Position numbers and translations under genes: made by a program
Part shown: positions 33,473 to 42,615 of the stretch, one piece after another
Numbering within the stretch: position 1 is the stretch's first letter
How the letters are laid out: every line of letters begins with the position of its first letter
The notes under the pieces: generated by a model
What the model saw: the letters and a program-made list of their open reading frames with translations, nothing else
Databases searched by the model: none
What the model was told of the DNA's origin: nothing
Origin: Bacteroidota bacterium
GTDB taxonomy: Bacteria > Bacteroidota > Bacteroidia > J057 > JADKCL01
Assembly (NCBI GenBank): GCA_016718825.1
Contig: JADKCL010000002.1
Location: forward strand, 248,001-312,000
Direction: 5' to 3'
Length of the DNA: 64,000 bases

Positions 33473-34423
33473 TTAGTCCAATCCTTCTTCCTTGAGCCAG
33501 CGTTCGGCATCCAAGGCAGCCATACAACCTGTGCCGGCGGCCGTGATGGCCTGACGATAGGTAAAGTCTTGGGCATCGCCGGATGCAAACACACCTGCGA
33601 CATTCGTGCGGGTACTTTTCCCTTCGGTGAGCAAATAACCTGATTCATTCATCTCCAAAACCCCCTTGAAAATGTCGGTATTGGGCTTATGACCGATCGC
33701 CACGAAAAATGCTTTGATCGGAACCACGCTTTCTTCTCCGGAAACACGGTTGCGGATGCGCATACCATTCACCTTTTCTTCACCCAAAACTTCGACGGTT
33801 TCGGTATTCCAGTAAACTTTGATCTTTGGATTTTTGAGCACGCGCTCCTGCATGATCTTGGAGGCGCGCATCGCGTCCCCGCGCACGAGCATGTGTACCT
33901 CAGAGCAGATTCCGGCGAGATAACTCGCTTCTTCGCAGGCAGTATCTCCCCCGCCAACCACTGCAACTGGCATTTCCCGGAAGAAAAAGCCATCACAAAC
34001 GGCACAAGCACTCACGCCGCGGTTCAAATACTCGGCTTCGCCCGGTACGCCCAAGTATTTGGCATCTGCACCCGTTGAAATGATGATTGCATCTGCAGTG
34101 TGTTCCTCGCCCCCGTCGGTCCAGACTTTGTGCGGATGATGGCTGAAATCGACGCGCTCAATCAAGGAGTAGCGTACGTCGGTACCAAATCGCATGGCCT
34201 GCTCACGAAACTCCTCCATCATATCCGGACCGGTGATGCCCTTCGGGAATCCCGGATAGTTCTCGACCTCGGTCGTGGTAATCAATTGTCCGCCAATGTT
34301 CATGCCTGTGTACAGCACAGGCTTCAAACCGGCACGTGCGGCATAAATGGCTGCGGTATAACCTGCAGGACCCGATCCGATGATCAGGACCTTGTGGTGA
34401 TTGGGGTTGGTATTTTCGCTCAT
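33473..34423 (-). CDS. trxB: Thioredoxin-disulfide reductase
   Basis: A 316-residue cytoplasmic flavoenzyme that passes electrons from NADPH to thioredoxin. The FAD motif is VLIIGSGPAGYTAAIYAARA, the redox-active pair is Cys140 and Cys143 in SACAVCDGF, the NADPH motif is VAVVGGGDTACEEASYLA, and the second FAD motif is GVFASGDAQDFTYRQAITAAG. Length and domain order are normal. It is monocistronic, with a clear terminator. Confidence 0.97.
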   Translation of the reverse strand: MSENTNPNHHKVLIIGSGPAGYTAAIYAARAGLKPVLYTGMNIGGQLITTTEVENYPGFPKGITGPDMMEEFREQAMRFGTDVRYSLIERVDFSHHPHKVWTDGGEEHTADAIIISTGADAKYLGVPGEAEYLNRGVSACAVCDGFFFREMPVAVVGGGDTACEEASYLAGICSEVHMLVRGDAMRASKIMQERVLKNPKIKVYWNTETVEVLGEEKVNGMRIRNRVSGEESVVPIKAFFVAIGHKPNTDIFKGVLEMNESGYLLTEGKSTRTNVAGVFASGDAQDFTYRQAITAAGTGCMAALDAERWLKEEGLD

Positions 34424-34608
34424 AGATATCTTAATTGAGTGGGCAAATATCCTGAAAAAAGATTCAACGTTACGTGACCCAAGTCACCAAGTTACACACG
34501 ACCGACGGTGGAAAGATTTGATTCGGGCAAATTTCGGCGGCAGAATCGTCGCAGCTGCGCCTGCTTTTCCTATCTTGGCACATCGATACGCTCGGAAAAC
34601 ATCGTTTT

Positions 34609-36105
34609 GTGCCGTCTTGGTTCTGGCTTCCCGCGATTTTGCTCGTGGGTTTGCGGCTGTTGCATTTCGGCGGCGAATTGGACGATCCGCATATTTGGCG
34701 GCAAGCCGACACCGCCAACTATATCTGGGACTTCTACCAAAATGGGGTGGATTTGCTGCATCCTTCCGTCTGTTGGATGGGCGCGCACAAAACCGTGATC
34801 TTCGAATTTCCCTTACCCGAGGCAATGGCGACGTGGGTGGCGAGGATCTTCGGGCCTGAATTGTTCTGGAGCCGAATGCTTTTTCTGGGCATTTACCTCG
34901 CCGGGGCAGCCTATTTCTTCAAAATCATCCGGTTTCTCCACTCTTCGAATCTTGCTGCGATTTCGACCTTGGTGTACATGATGCTGCCCTTGGGAATCGT
35001 TTATTCTCGTGCGGTGCACATCGATTTCAGTGCCGTTTTGTGTGCACATGCGATGCTGTATTATTTTCTGAAGGCGATAGACCGCGAGTCGCGGGGCTAT
35101 TTCCTGGCGGCGATGATTTGTGCCACGCTGGGATTCCTGATCAAAGTGCCCTATTTGTTTTATCTGGCCTTTCCGGCGGCGGCCTACATTCATCAGCGAC
35201 GCCAATGGCGTTTTTTCTTGCGCACTTCTCCCCTGCTCTTGCTGCCAATTTTGAGCTTTGTGGCTTGGCAATGGCATGTGACGCGGGTCAATGGCGCGAT
35301 GCCCGACTGGACATTCATCCCCGAATACCGGAAAATGGATGATATGAAGGGCTGGTATTTTGGCCGAACGGGAGACCGCGAGGTTCTTGCGCACTGGCAA
35401 TTGCTCTGGGGACGCCTCAAATACGAGATTTTGGCTGTGATCGGTGTGCCGCTGCTCCTGCTCGGCGGCATGATGCAATGGCGGAACTTCGGTGCCAATT
35501 TCATGCGGATATGGGCGGCAGGGACCTTGGTGTACCTGATGATCTTTTTCATGTTGAATGTCCATCATGACTACTATCAGATTCCCTATTTGGCACCCTT
35601 GGCCTTTTTTGTGGCTTTGCCGCTGCATGGCCTGTTTACTTTCCTTGCGCAGCGAAACCGCGTCGTCGCTGGCCTTGCGCTTACCGTATGCATTGGACTC
35701 TTCGCTTTGCAAAGCATCCGCCTGACGGAAGGGAAAAGCCTCAATCCGGGCGAAAAGGAATACTTTGGCAATTATTTCAAGGAAGACGAATTGATTTTGA
35801 ATGCCGGAGCGATCATTCGCGACCATACCCCGGAAAATGCATTAGTTGTCGCCACATTCGGCGGATTGGATTGCCGCTGCCCCAATTTGCTTTATGCTGC
35901 CCGTCGCAATGGTTGGTCGATCGCCAAGCAACACCTGACACCTTCCATGATGCAACGCCTTCAGCAGGAAGGTGCTACCCATTTCGCCTTGCTTCAGATT
36001 GATCCGATGTCAGCAGAAATGGAAGCCTACGTCCAACAATTCAAGATGGAGCAGCACTTTGTGAAGGGGACGCATTGGCCGGTGAGGGTATATACTTTAA
36101 GGTAG
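34609..36105 (+). CDS. GT39/ArnT-like membrane glycosyltransferase
   Basis: A 498-residue polytopic protein of the GT-C fold (dolichyl-phosphate-mannose mannosyltransferase/ArnT-like). The first periplasmic loop has the acidic pair and DDPHIWRQADTANYIWDFY, the region that holds the catalytic aspartate in GT-C enzymes. About ten hydrophobic helices follow, and a C-terminal soluble domain (about 390-498; LILNAGAIIRDHTPENALVVATF). It probably moves a sugar from a lipid carrier to an acceptor outside the cytoplasm, but neither is known. The start is a GTG. No glycan-synthesis cluster surrounds it. Confidence 0.8.
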   Translation: MPSWFWLPAILLVGLRLLHFGGELDDPHIWRQADTANYIWDFYQNGVDLLHPSVCWMGAHKTVIFEFPLPEAMATWVARIFGPELFWSRMLFLGIYLAGAAYFFKIIRFLHSSNLAAISTLVYMMLPLGIVYSRAVHIDFSAVLCAHAMLYYFLKAIDRESRGYFLAAMICATLGFLIKVPYLFYLAFPAAAYIHQRRQWRFFLRTSPLLLLPILSFVAWQWHVTRVNGAMPDWTFIPEYRKMDDMKGWYFGRTGDREVLAHWQLLWGRLKYEILAVIGVPLLLLGGMMQWRNFGANFMRIWAAGTLVYLMIFFMLNVHHDYYQIPYLAPLAFFVALPLHGLFTFLAQRNRVVAGLALTVCIGLFALQSIRLTEGKSLNPGEKEYFGNYFKEDELILNAGAIIRDHTPENALVVATFGGLDCRCPNLLYAARRNGWSIAKQHLTPSMMQRLQQEGATHFALLQIDPMSAEMEAYVQQFKMEQHFVKGTHWPVRVYTLR

Positions 36106-36198
36106 TACCTTCTTTTTCACCGATTCCAATGCGAAGGATTTTCGAGATCATGCGCTCGCTCGAAGCCACACCGCCTTCCATCTACATCCCCACAAAAC

Positions 36199-36237
36199 AA
36201 TTCGGCCCCGAGAGCCTAAAACTCCCGGGGCCGAATT
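36199..36237 (-). terminator. Terminator after the glycine-rich surface-protein gene
   Basis: A 12-base stem AATTCGGCCCCG / CGGGGCCGAATT with a 15-base loop, followed on the minus strand by GTTTTGTG. It could also end the rightward gene that stops at 36105. Confidence 0.75.
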
Positions 36238-36255
36238 CAATTCTTGTATTCCGAA

Positions 36256-38436
36256 TCAGTTTCCAACTACGCCCTTGATGTTCAAGGTCTGATAGTTGGC
36301 GTCGATGATGCTGATCAGGGCATTGTTGAAGCGCTTGATCGCCATCCCAGCCTGACCGGCAGCCGGCAAGTTGGTCGGTGGTGGATCGGGGAAGTTCTGG
36401 TTAAATATCGATCCGAGGAAAGGAACCTGAACGTCGACGTTCACAAACAGGATGCCGACATCGCCGTCTTGGCCGTAGTCGCCACCATCCCCACCGATGA
36501 TCGTTGGCGTCAAGGTGAGCGTAAAACCGGAAATGCTCAATGGAATCGGTTGATCCAATCGTCCGCCGTCGCCGCCTTGGCCGCTCACGTGACCCGTTGC
36601 ATTTTGGCCGGCATCGTAGAGGATTGGCAGAACGGAAGAGCCACCCAAACCATCCGCAGCGCCACCGCCGCCGCCTGCACCGAAGCTGATCGTGCCAAAG
36701 CCTGGGATGTTCAGAATCGTTAAGGCCACGGAACCGCCGCCGCCGCCGCCGCCAAAGATATAGCCGCCGTTGTTGTCAATGTTGGTGCGCGTGCTCAGGT
36801 GAATCGCATCTCCGCCATCCGTTCCCGGATCGCCAAATGTGCCAAAGCTGCCACCTGCACCACCATCACCGCCATGCGCCAACACGCCACCGCGGTTGCG
36901 AATGCCCACCTGCGATTGCGGATGCAATGTGCCCGTCGCAAGTGCAGGAACCGTCGCCGATGAAGCATTCACCTCGATGCCCGGCGGAATGTCCAAAACC
37001 ACGCAGATGGGAATGTTGCTCGGAAGGCTCGCGGCTGTTGCCAAGTTGTAATCGGTCTGATTCGCGATCAAATTGACTTGGATGCAAGAATCAATCACCA
37101 CTTGGAAAATCTGGATTTTGATCCGGTCCCCGCAAACCGCTTGAACGGCAATCGGAAACGTACCGGGTTGCGCAAATACGTCGGCTTCTACGGTCAGTCG
37201 TGATTGACCGGACGCAAAAACCGAATAGGCCGAAAGACTTGCATTCACACCCACAGGCAGGTTGTGCAACAGAAACATCGAAATGCTCTGCGGGTTTCCA
37301 CCATTCTGATTGAGCGTAATCGTCGTTCCTGTGGTATCGGTTGTGGTACGGTTGATCACACCTGCGGTATCGCTCAGGCTGATGTCAAACAAGCAGTCGT
37401 CGCAGTCTTCTTGGAAACTTGCCAGCCAGCAAAGGCCGTTGTAGACCTGCAAAATGCTGTCGGTGGTATTGTAAATGACCAATCCGGTAGCCGGGGCATT
37501 GATGGCGTCACGTTGGACAGTCGTCAAACGCGTTGGCAAAAAGCCGCGGTCGGTGGCGTTCAATTCGAGAATCGCCGAAGGATTGGCATTGATGCTGCCG
37601 ATCGAGACATTGCCGGTCGGACGGTAGATATCAGGGCCGTTTTCGGTCCAAACTGTATTGATAATGGTGTCACCATGAATCGCGATGCCATTTCCGGCAA
37701 CAAGCAAGGATCCACCCGACAAGGAATGCGGTTCCCATTGCCCAAGGCCTTGGTTCCAGTAAATGACCTGACCGGCGGTTGGAACCGTAGCTGCCAAAGG
37801 ACGGTTTTGCAGTCCGACGACGGTCAAGTTGGTCGCGCCAATCGCATCACCTGTATGTGGCGTATGCGAAAAAACGGTTCCGGTAAGCGTCAATCCGGTT
37901 CCTGCGGTATAAGTCGTGTTTTGATCATTGACGGGAACCCAGTTTGTGCCGTTCCAAGAAAGGATTTGCCCTGGGGTAACGCCGACGGTATTGACGTCGG
38001 TGAGGTCATTGAGCGCGAGGTTCACGATGCCCACGCGCTCTGCGTACAGCGCATAAGGGACGGAAATCAGCTCGGAGCTGCCCATCAAGAAGAAGTTGTT
38101 GCCGCCATTCGGGTCCATTTCGACCTGCAGCCACTGATCAGCCTGGGTCCATGGCACGTTGGAGAATGTTCCAGTGACGGGCGTACCGCGGCCGACCTTG
38201 AGGGCAAACAAGCCAAATTGGTTGGTCGTCGCCGAATGGGTTTCGGAATACTGAACCGGTCCAAAAGCGCCGCCTTGCAAGATATTGATCTTGAGCCGAA
38301 TTGCCTGATTGGCCAGGATCGTGCCCGCCGCATCGCGTGCCACAGCCTGATAATTCAGGGCCTGCGGCACCCCTTGCGCCCAAGTGGCGATCGTGGTCAA
38401 GAGCAAGACTGCAAGCAGCAGAATTGACTTTTTCAT
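36256..38436 (-). CDS. Secreted protein with phage-tail-like head and gp38-like glycine-rich adhesin region
   Basis: A 726-residue exported protein with a signal peptide (MKKSILLLAVLLLTTIATWAQ). Residues about 22-135 match a head found in many Bacteroidota collagen-like or tail-fibre-like proteins (LNYQAVARDAAGTILANQ, TTNQFGLFALKVG, SVPYALYAE). A middle region has repeated TGDAIGATNLTVVG and LNATDRGFLPTRLTTVQRDAI segments, the latter common in such proteins. Residues about 535-660 are a glycine-rich domain with short poly-Gly runs (GGYIFGGGGGGGSV, FGAGGGGGAADGLGG, GGDGGDYGQDGDVG) like the polyglycine sandwich of T4-type gp38 adhesins. It follows a small T9SS protein by 8 bases. No T9SS sorting domain is visible at its own C-terminus. 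Confidence 0.78.
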   Translation of the reverse strand: MKKSILLLAVLLLTTIATWAQGVPQALNYQAVARDAAGTILANQAIRLKINILQGGAFGPVQYSETHSATTNQFGLFALKVGRGTPVTGTFSNVPWTQADQWLQVEMDPNGGNNFFLMGSSELISVPYALYAERVGIVNLALNDLTDVNTVGVTPGQILSWNGTNWVPVNDQNTTYTAGTGLTLTGTVFSHTPHTGDAIGATNLTVVGLQNRPLAATVPTAGQVIYWNQGLGQWEPHSLSGGSLLVAGNGIAIHGDTIINTVWTENGPDIYRPTGNVSIGSINANPSAILELNATDRGFLPTRLTTVQRDAINAPATGLVIYNTTDSILQVYNGLCWLASFQEDCDDCLFDISLSDTAGVINRTTTDTTGTTITLNQNGGNPQSISMFLLHNLPVGVNASLSAYSVFASGQSRLTVEADVFAQPGTFPIAVQAVCGDRIKIQIFQVVIDSCIQVNLIANQTDYNLATAASLPSNIPICVVLDIPPGIEVNASSATVPALATGTLHPQSQVGIRNRGGVLAHGGDGGAGGSFGTFGDPGTDGGDAIHLSTRTNIDNNGGYIFGGGGGGGSVALTILNIPGFGTISFGAGGGGGAADGLGGSSVLPILYDAGQNATGHVSGQGGDGGRLDQPIPLSISGFTLTLTPTIIGGDGGDYGQDGDVGILFVNVDVQVPFLGSIFNQNFPDPPPTNLPAAGQAGMAIKRFNNALISIIDANYQTLNIKGVVGN

Positions 38437-38444
38437 ATTGTGAT

Positions 38445-38978
38445 TCAATGAATTACGTTGATCTTGTAAATGCTCTTGTGGTGGATGTTCTTGCCATCCA
38501 CATCATAACTTACATGCAGGAAATACATTCCTTGGCTGATTCCCTGAAGGTCAAATGCATCTTCGACTTGACCGCCGGTGTACTTTTCCTCATAATCGCG
38601 CAGTACGTCGACGCCGCGCATATCCGTCCAATGCATTTTAACCTGCCCCGGATACTGCAAATCATAGCGGAAATTCAGTTGCGTACTCGCCGGATTGGGA
38701 TAAACGACAAATTCGAAGGCATAGTCTTCGTCTTGGATGCCGACCAAGGGCATCAGCGGCTGTTGAAAGCCTTGCGTGAGGAAAACGCCGGAATTGGAGT
38801 TGAAGAAGGTCTCGATCATCGCCATTTCGCCCACGGTGAAGCTCAAGGAGGCATTTGCATTGGTATTGGTGAAGAAATCACCTGCTGCGGCCGTCACAAA
38901 CGGCGTGAGCATTTGGGCCTGCAACCGGCCGATGCCGAGGAAAATGAGACAAAACAGGAGTACGTGGGCTCTTCTCAT
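38445..38978 (-). CDS. Small T9SS-sorted surface protein
   Basis: A 177-residue exported protein. Signal peptide MRRAHVLLFCLIFLGIGRLQAQ. It then has ASLSFTVGEMAMIETF...VFLTQGFQQP, a motif seen in many small Bacteroidota secreted proteins, followed by a T9SS type A sorting domain (FVVYPNPASTQLNF, ISQGMYFLHVSY). The start at 38978 is the ATG heading the signal peptide. The downstream glycine-rich protein begins 8 bases after its stop, so they form a two-gene operon. A role as surface anchor or partner for the larger protein is inference. Confidence 0.82.
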   Translation of the reverse strand: MRRAHVLLFCLIFLGIGRLQAQMLTPFVTAAAGDFFTNTNANASLSFTVGEMAMIETFFNSNSGVFLTQGFQQPLMPLVGIQDEDYAFEFVVYPNPASTQLNFRYDLQYPGQVKMHWTDMRGVDVLRDYEEKYTGGQVEDAFDLQGISQGMYFLHVSYDVDGKNIHHKSIYKINVIH

Positions 38979-39144
38979 AGGCTGGATTTCCGACAAAGGG
39001 CTAAAGTTAAGTTTTTTTGAAGGATTATTCGATTCTCGAAATATCAAATCGACCTCCAAGTCCACTTTTTATCCACAACAATTGCGGCTATTGCCGTTTT
39101 TTCACGCCAAGGCCCTTCATCGTTCGTCGAATTTTGCTGAATCC

Positions 39145-40605
39145 CTACAAAGGCTCCGCGTCGCGAATCTCGTGTTGTGGGCCAAGTCCGCCCTCCCATT
39201 TGCTCACTGCGGAAGTCGCCAAGGCGTTCCCGACAACGTTGGTCATGCTGCGGAACATGTCGCAGAAGTGGTCGATCGGCAAAATCAGGGCGATTCCTTC
39301 CGGCGGAACACCAAACATGGCACAAGTCGCCGTCACCACCACCAACGATGCCCGTGGCACGCCCGCGATGCCTTTGCTCGTGAGCATCAACACCAACAGC
39401 ATCGTCAGTTGCGTCGCGATATCCAGATGTACACCATACACTTGGGCGATAAAAATACTCGCGAAGGTCATGTACATCATGCTGCCGTCGAGATTGAAGC
39501 TGTACCCAAGCGGCAAAATGAAGCTCACAATCTGGTTTTTGCAGCCAAATCGTTCCAATTCTTCGACCATTTTCGGAAAAACAGCTTCGCTGCTCGTTGT
39601 GCTGAAAGCAATCGCCATCGGATTCATGATGCGTTTGATCAACTGACCGAGGCGCTTGCCCAGAATCAGGTATCCGACGAGCAACAAAACGACCCACAAG
39701 GAGGCGATTCCCAATAGGAATGCGCCAAAATACTTCAGATAGACCACGACGATACTTTCCAGTCCATGGACGGCAACGGCGGCTGTGATCGAACCAAAAA
39801 CACCGATTGGCGCGAAATTCATCACATAACCGACCATTTTCAGGATGATGTGAGCAAGCGAATCCAAGGCCAAAATCACGGGTTTGGCACGTTCGCCGAT
39901 TGCGGAACAAGCCATTCCAAAGAAAATGGAGAAGATGACAATCTGCAGAATCTCATTCGTCGCCATCGCCTCCACGATGCTCTTTGGGAAAATGTGCGTG
40001 ACAAATTGTTCGACATTAAAGCCTTTGTCCTTGTCTGCCAACACCTTTTTCAAGTTGATGCTGTCTTGTTTTGCCTTTCCCACGAGGGGTGCTGCGGGCA
40101 GCGGAATATTGCTTTTTGGGGCATCCATTGCCGTCAGCGACTTCGAAATGCTGTCCCCCGACAGGCTATCAACAGCAGTCGAATCCAATTTGGCAGTCAC
40201 TGGAGCAGGTTTTGCGGGTACCTTTTCGGCTTCCGACATCATGGCAGCATGTTCGTCCGTCACTTCAAATCCGGCACCGGGCTGCAACAAATTCACCCAA
40301 AAAAGGCCGATCAACAGCGAAACCAAGGATGCTGAAACAAACCACAACATGGCCTTCCCTCCGACCCTGCCGACCGTTTTCAAGTCCCCCAACTTGGCAA
40401 TTCCGACCACCAATGTCGAAAACACCAAAGGCGCGATGACCATCTGCACCAAACGCATGAAGATCACAGAGAGCAACTTCAGGTTAGGCTCTATTTTGGC
40501 AATCGATTGATAATCAAGATTGCGGTTGAGCAAATACCCGACACCGATGCCGACAAGCATCGCGACAAAAATGATCAGGGTAAGCAGATTGCTTCTTTTT
40601 TTCAT
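39145..40605 (-). CDS. Dicarboxylate/amino acid:cation symporter (SDF family)
   Basis: A 486-residue inner-membrane transporter of the glutamate/dicarboxylate:Na+/H+ symporter family. Hairpin 1 is FSTTSSEAVFPKM, the unwound helix 7 motif is LDGSMMYMTFASIFIAQ (NLDGS for the usual NMDGT), hairpin 2 is SKGIAGVPRASLVVV, and helix 8 is DHFCDMFRSMTNVVGNALAT. Between the third and fourth helices (about residues 115-195) there is an unusual low-complexity insert rich in Ala, Lys, Ser, Pro and Asp. Substrate is probably a C4-dicarboxylate or acidic amino acid. Monocistronic. Confidence 0.92.
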   Translation of the reverse strand: MKKRSNLLTLIIFVAMLVGIGVGYLLNRNLDYQSIAKIEPNLKLLSVIFMRLVQMVIAPLVFSTLVVGIAKLGDLKTVGRVGGKAMLWFVSASLVSLLIGLFWVNLLQPGAGFEVTDEHAAMMSEAEKVPAKPAPVTAKLDSTAVDSLSGDSISKSLTAMDAPKSNIPLPAAPLVGKAKQDSINLKKVLADKDKGFNVEQFVTHIFPKSIVEAMATNEILQIVIFSIFFGMACSAIGERAKPVILALDSLAHIILKMVGYVMNFAPIGVFGSITAAVAVHGLESIVVVYLKYFGAFLLGIASLWVVLLLVGYLILGKRLGQLIKRIMNPMAIAFSTTSSEAVFPKMVEELERFGCKNQIVSFILPLGYSFNLDGSMMYMTFASIFIAQVYGVHLDIATQLTMLLVLMLTSKGIAGVPRASLVVVTATCAMFGVPPEGIALILPIDHFCDMFRSMTNVVGNALATSAVSKWEGGLGPQHEIRDAEPL

Positions 40606-40749
40606 GCCACGCTTCTTTTGAATGCGAGAAAGTTAGGCTTTTTTTCTTCCCGACCGACAAACCGGGTCAACGAAACGCCTCAAGGAATTTGATCGGATTG
40701 TCGTCTTTCAGGCATGAAAATTCGCAAGAATCCCCTATTTTTGATTGCA

Positions 40750-40780
40750 GGGAAACATTCTTCGGGAATTGAATGTTCCC
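40750..40780. repeat. Inverted repeat upstream of the ceramidase-like gene
   Basis: GGGAAACATTC (40750-40760) and GAATGTTCCC (40771-40780) pair with a single bulged A across a 10-base spacer. It abuts CATATTTG (40780-40787), a one-mismatch -7 element, so it could be an operator or a leader hairpin. Confidence 0.45.
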
Positions 40781-40863
40781 ATATTTGTAGATTGTTCGAA
40801 TTCAATCGCTTGGGGCTTAACGTTGGGGTACCCGGGAAATCAATGTAGTCAATTTTTGCGTCC

Positions 40864-42612
40864 ATGTTGGAAGTAGGTGCAGCACAAAAAGACATTACCG
40901 CTTTCAAGGCGGGAATCGGGATGATGGGTTACGGGATGCACTTCAATGTCGTGCATGACATCGAAACCCCGTTGTTGGTGAGGGCTTTTGTCTTTCGCCA
41001 TCCGGAAACCGGACGAACAGCGGCCTTGGTGGTCGCAGACATGGCATTTATTACGGACTCGGTGAAACGTGGTGTGGTGAAGCGGCTTGAGCGCAAGCAT
41101 CCTGAATTTGGCCTTCATGAGGAAAACATGCTCCTCAGTGCGCAACATACGCACAGCGGCCCCGGCGGCTACAGCCATTATGGCCTGTACAACATCACCA
41201 TTCCCGGATTTGTCCCTGAAGTCTATCAGCAACTCGTGACCGGCATTTCGGATGCCTTGATCGAAGCTTGGGGAAAGCTGAAGCCCGCGAAGATCCGCTT
41301 CAATACCGGGGAATTTGAGCCGGAAATTCCGGTGGCATTCAACCGGTCAATGAAAGCCTTTCTCCGAAACCCGGAGGCAGCAGGTTTGACCGAAAAAGAC
41401 AGCCACCTTGCCATTGACCGTGAAATGCGCATGCTGCGATTTGACGGCTTGGACGGAGAAAAAATCGGCGCCGTGAATTGGTTTGGTGTCCATACCACCT
41501 CCGTTCACAACGACAATCACAGCCTTTGCTGGGACAATAAAGGCTACGCCGCTGACTTTTTGGAAAAGGACATCCGGCAGACGGAAAATGGCGAAGCTTT
41601 CATCGGGGCCTTTGCGCAGGGCGCTGCCGGAGACGTGACCCCTAACTACGTTTGGGACAAAAAGAAAAAATGGACGCGCGGACGGTTTGAAAATGACTTC
41701 GAAAGTGCCCGTGACAATGGAAAAATGCAATATGAGAAGGCCAAGGAAGTTTACGAAGGCGCTTTAGACGGACATTTGGTTCAAGGCGGATTGGATTGGG
41801 GACAATTGCATGTGAATTTCGCCAATGTGCAAGCAGATCCGGAATTTGCCTTTGGCAAAACGGATGCCCGCACGGATTCCGCCTGTCATGGCCTGGCCTT
41901 TTTTGCTGGAACGACCGAAGGCCCTGGAATGCCGCCCGTCGTGAAAGCCGTTGCGAAATTTGCATCGGTGGTGGTAAAAGGCTACGAATTCGCCACACTT
42001 CCTTTTCGCAAGAAGTCCTCGCGGTTGGAAATCAAGCAGAAGTACTTCCTGCAAGGCAAGAAAAACATCATTGTCGAGGCAGGCAATCGCCGCATTTTGG
42101 GAACAGGGCACGTCAAGAAGCTGATCGTTCCTGGATTTGCTGATCCGACCATCAAATTTTTCAAAGTGCTCCATCCCAAGGGCTGGGAAGAGGACAAGCC
42201 TTGGACGCCCCACATCCTGCCGCTTCAAATCCTTGTTTTGGGCGATTTGGCCTTGGTGGCAATTCCGGGAGAACCGACGACCGTCGCCGCACGGCGCATT
42301 CGTAAAGTCGTTGAGGACACGATGCTTTCGCATGGCATCCATCAGGTTTTGATTTTGCCCTATGCGAATTCCTATTGCGGATACATCACAACCCACGAGG
42401 AATATCAGCAGCAGGCCTACGAAGGCGGGCATACCGTTTACGGGCACTGGACACTGGCTGCATTCCAGACGAAATTCAAGCAATTGGCTGCAGAAATGGT
42501 CAAAAAGGCCGACTACCGCGAATTGCAGGGCGATGGAATTCCACCGGAATTTACGGCCGAAGAACTGGGACGCCGCACCCACGACAGTAAGTTGCGCTCC
42601 CCTAACGGCTAA
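40864..42612 (+). CDS. Neutral/alkaline ceramidase-family amidohydrolase
   Basis: A 582-residue protein of the neutral ceramidase family, zinc enzymes that cut the amide bond of ceramide into a fatty acid and a sphingoid base. Zinc-binding His95 and His97 lie in AQHTHSGPGGYSHYG. The second block FGVHTTSVHNDNHSLCWDNKGYAA corresponds to the family's WF.VHGTSM..TNH..s.DNKGYA. The hexapeptide that carries the nucleophile, GDVSPN in characterised members, is GDVTPN here (Thr259). No signal peptide is seen, unlike secreted ceramidases, so it may act inside the cell. The next gene starts 3 bases after its stop. Confidence 0.87.
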   Translation: MLEVGAAQKDITAFKAGIGMMGYGMHFNVVHDIETPLLVRAFVFRHPETGRTAALVVADMAFITDSVKRGVVKRLERKHPEFGLHEENMLLSAQHTHSGPGGYSHYGLYNITIPGFVPEVYQQLVTGISDALIEAWGKLKPAKIRFNTGEFEPEIPVAFNRSMKAFLRNPEAAGLTEKDSHLAIDREMRMLRFDGLDGEKIGAVNWFGVHTTSVHNDNHSLCWDNKGYAADFLEKDIRQTENGEAFIGAFAQGAAGDVTPNYVWDKKKKWTRGRFENDFESARDNGKMQYEKAKEVYEGALDGHLVQGGLDWGQLHVNFANVQADPEFAFGKTDARTDSACHGLAFFAGTTEGPGMPPVVKAVAKFASVVVKGYEFATLPFRKKSSRLEIKQKYFLQGKKNIIVEAGNRRILGTGHVKKLIVPGFADPTIKFFKVLHPKGWEEDKPWTPHILPLQILVLGDLALVAIPGEPTTVAARRIRKVVEDTMLSHGIHQVLILPYANSYCGYITTHEEYQQQAYEGGHTVYGHWTLAAFQTKFKQLAAEMVKKADYRELQGDGIPPEFTAEELGRRTHDSKLRSPNG

Positions 42613-42615
42613 AAA

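Noticed and set aside
37204..38427. 407-codon plus-strand open frame
   Set aside because: Antisense shadow of the glycine-rich surface-protein gene.
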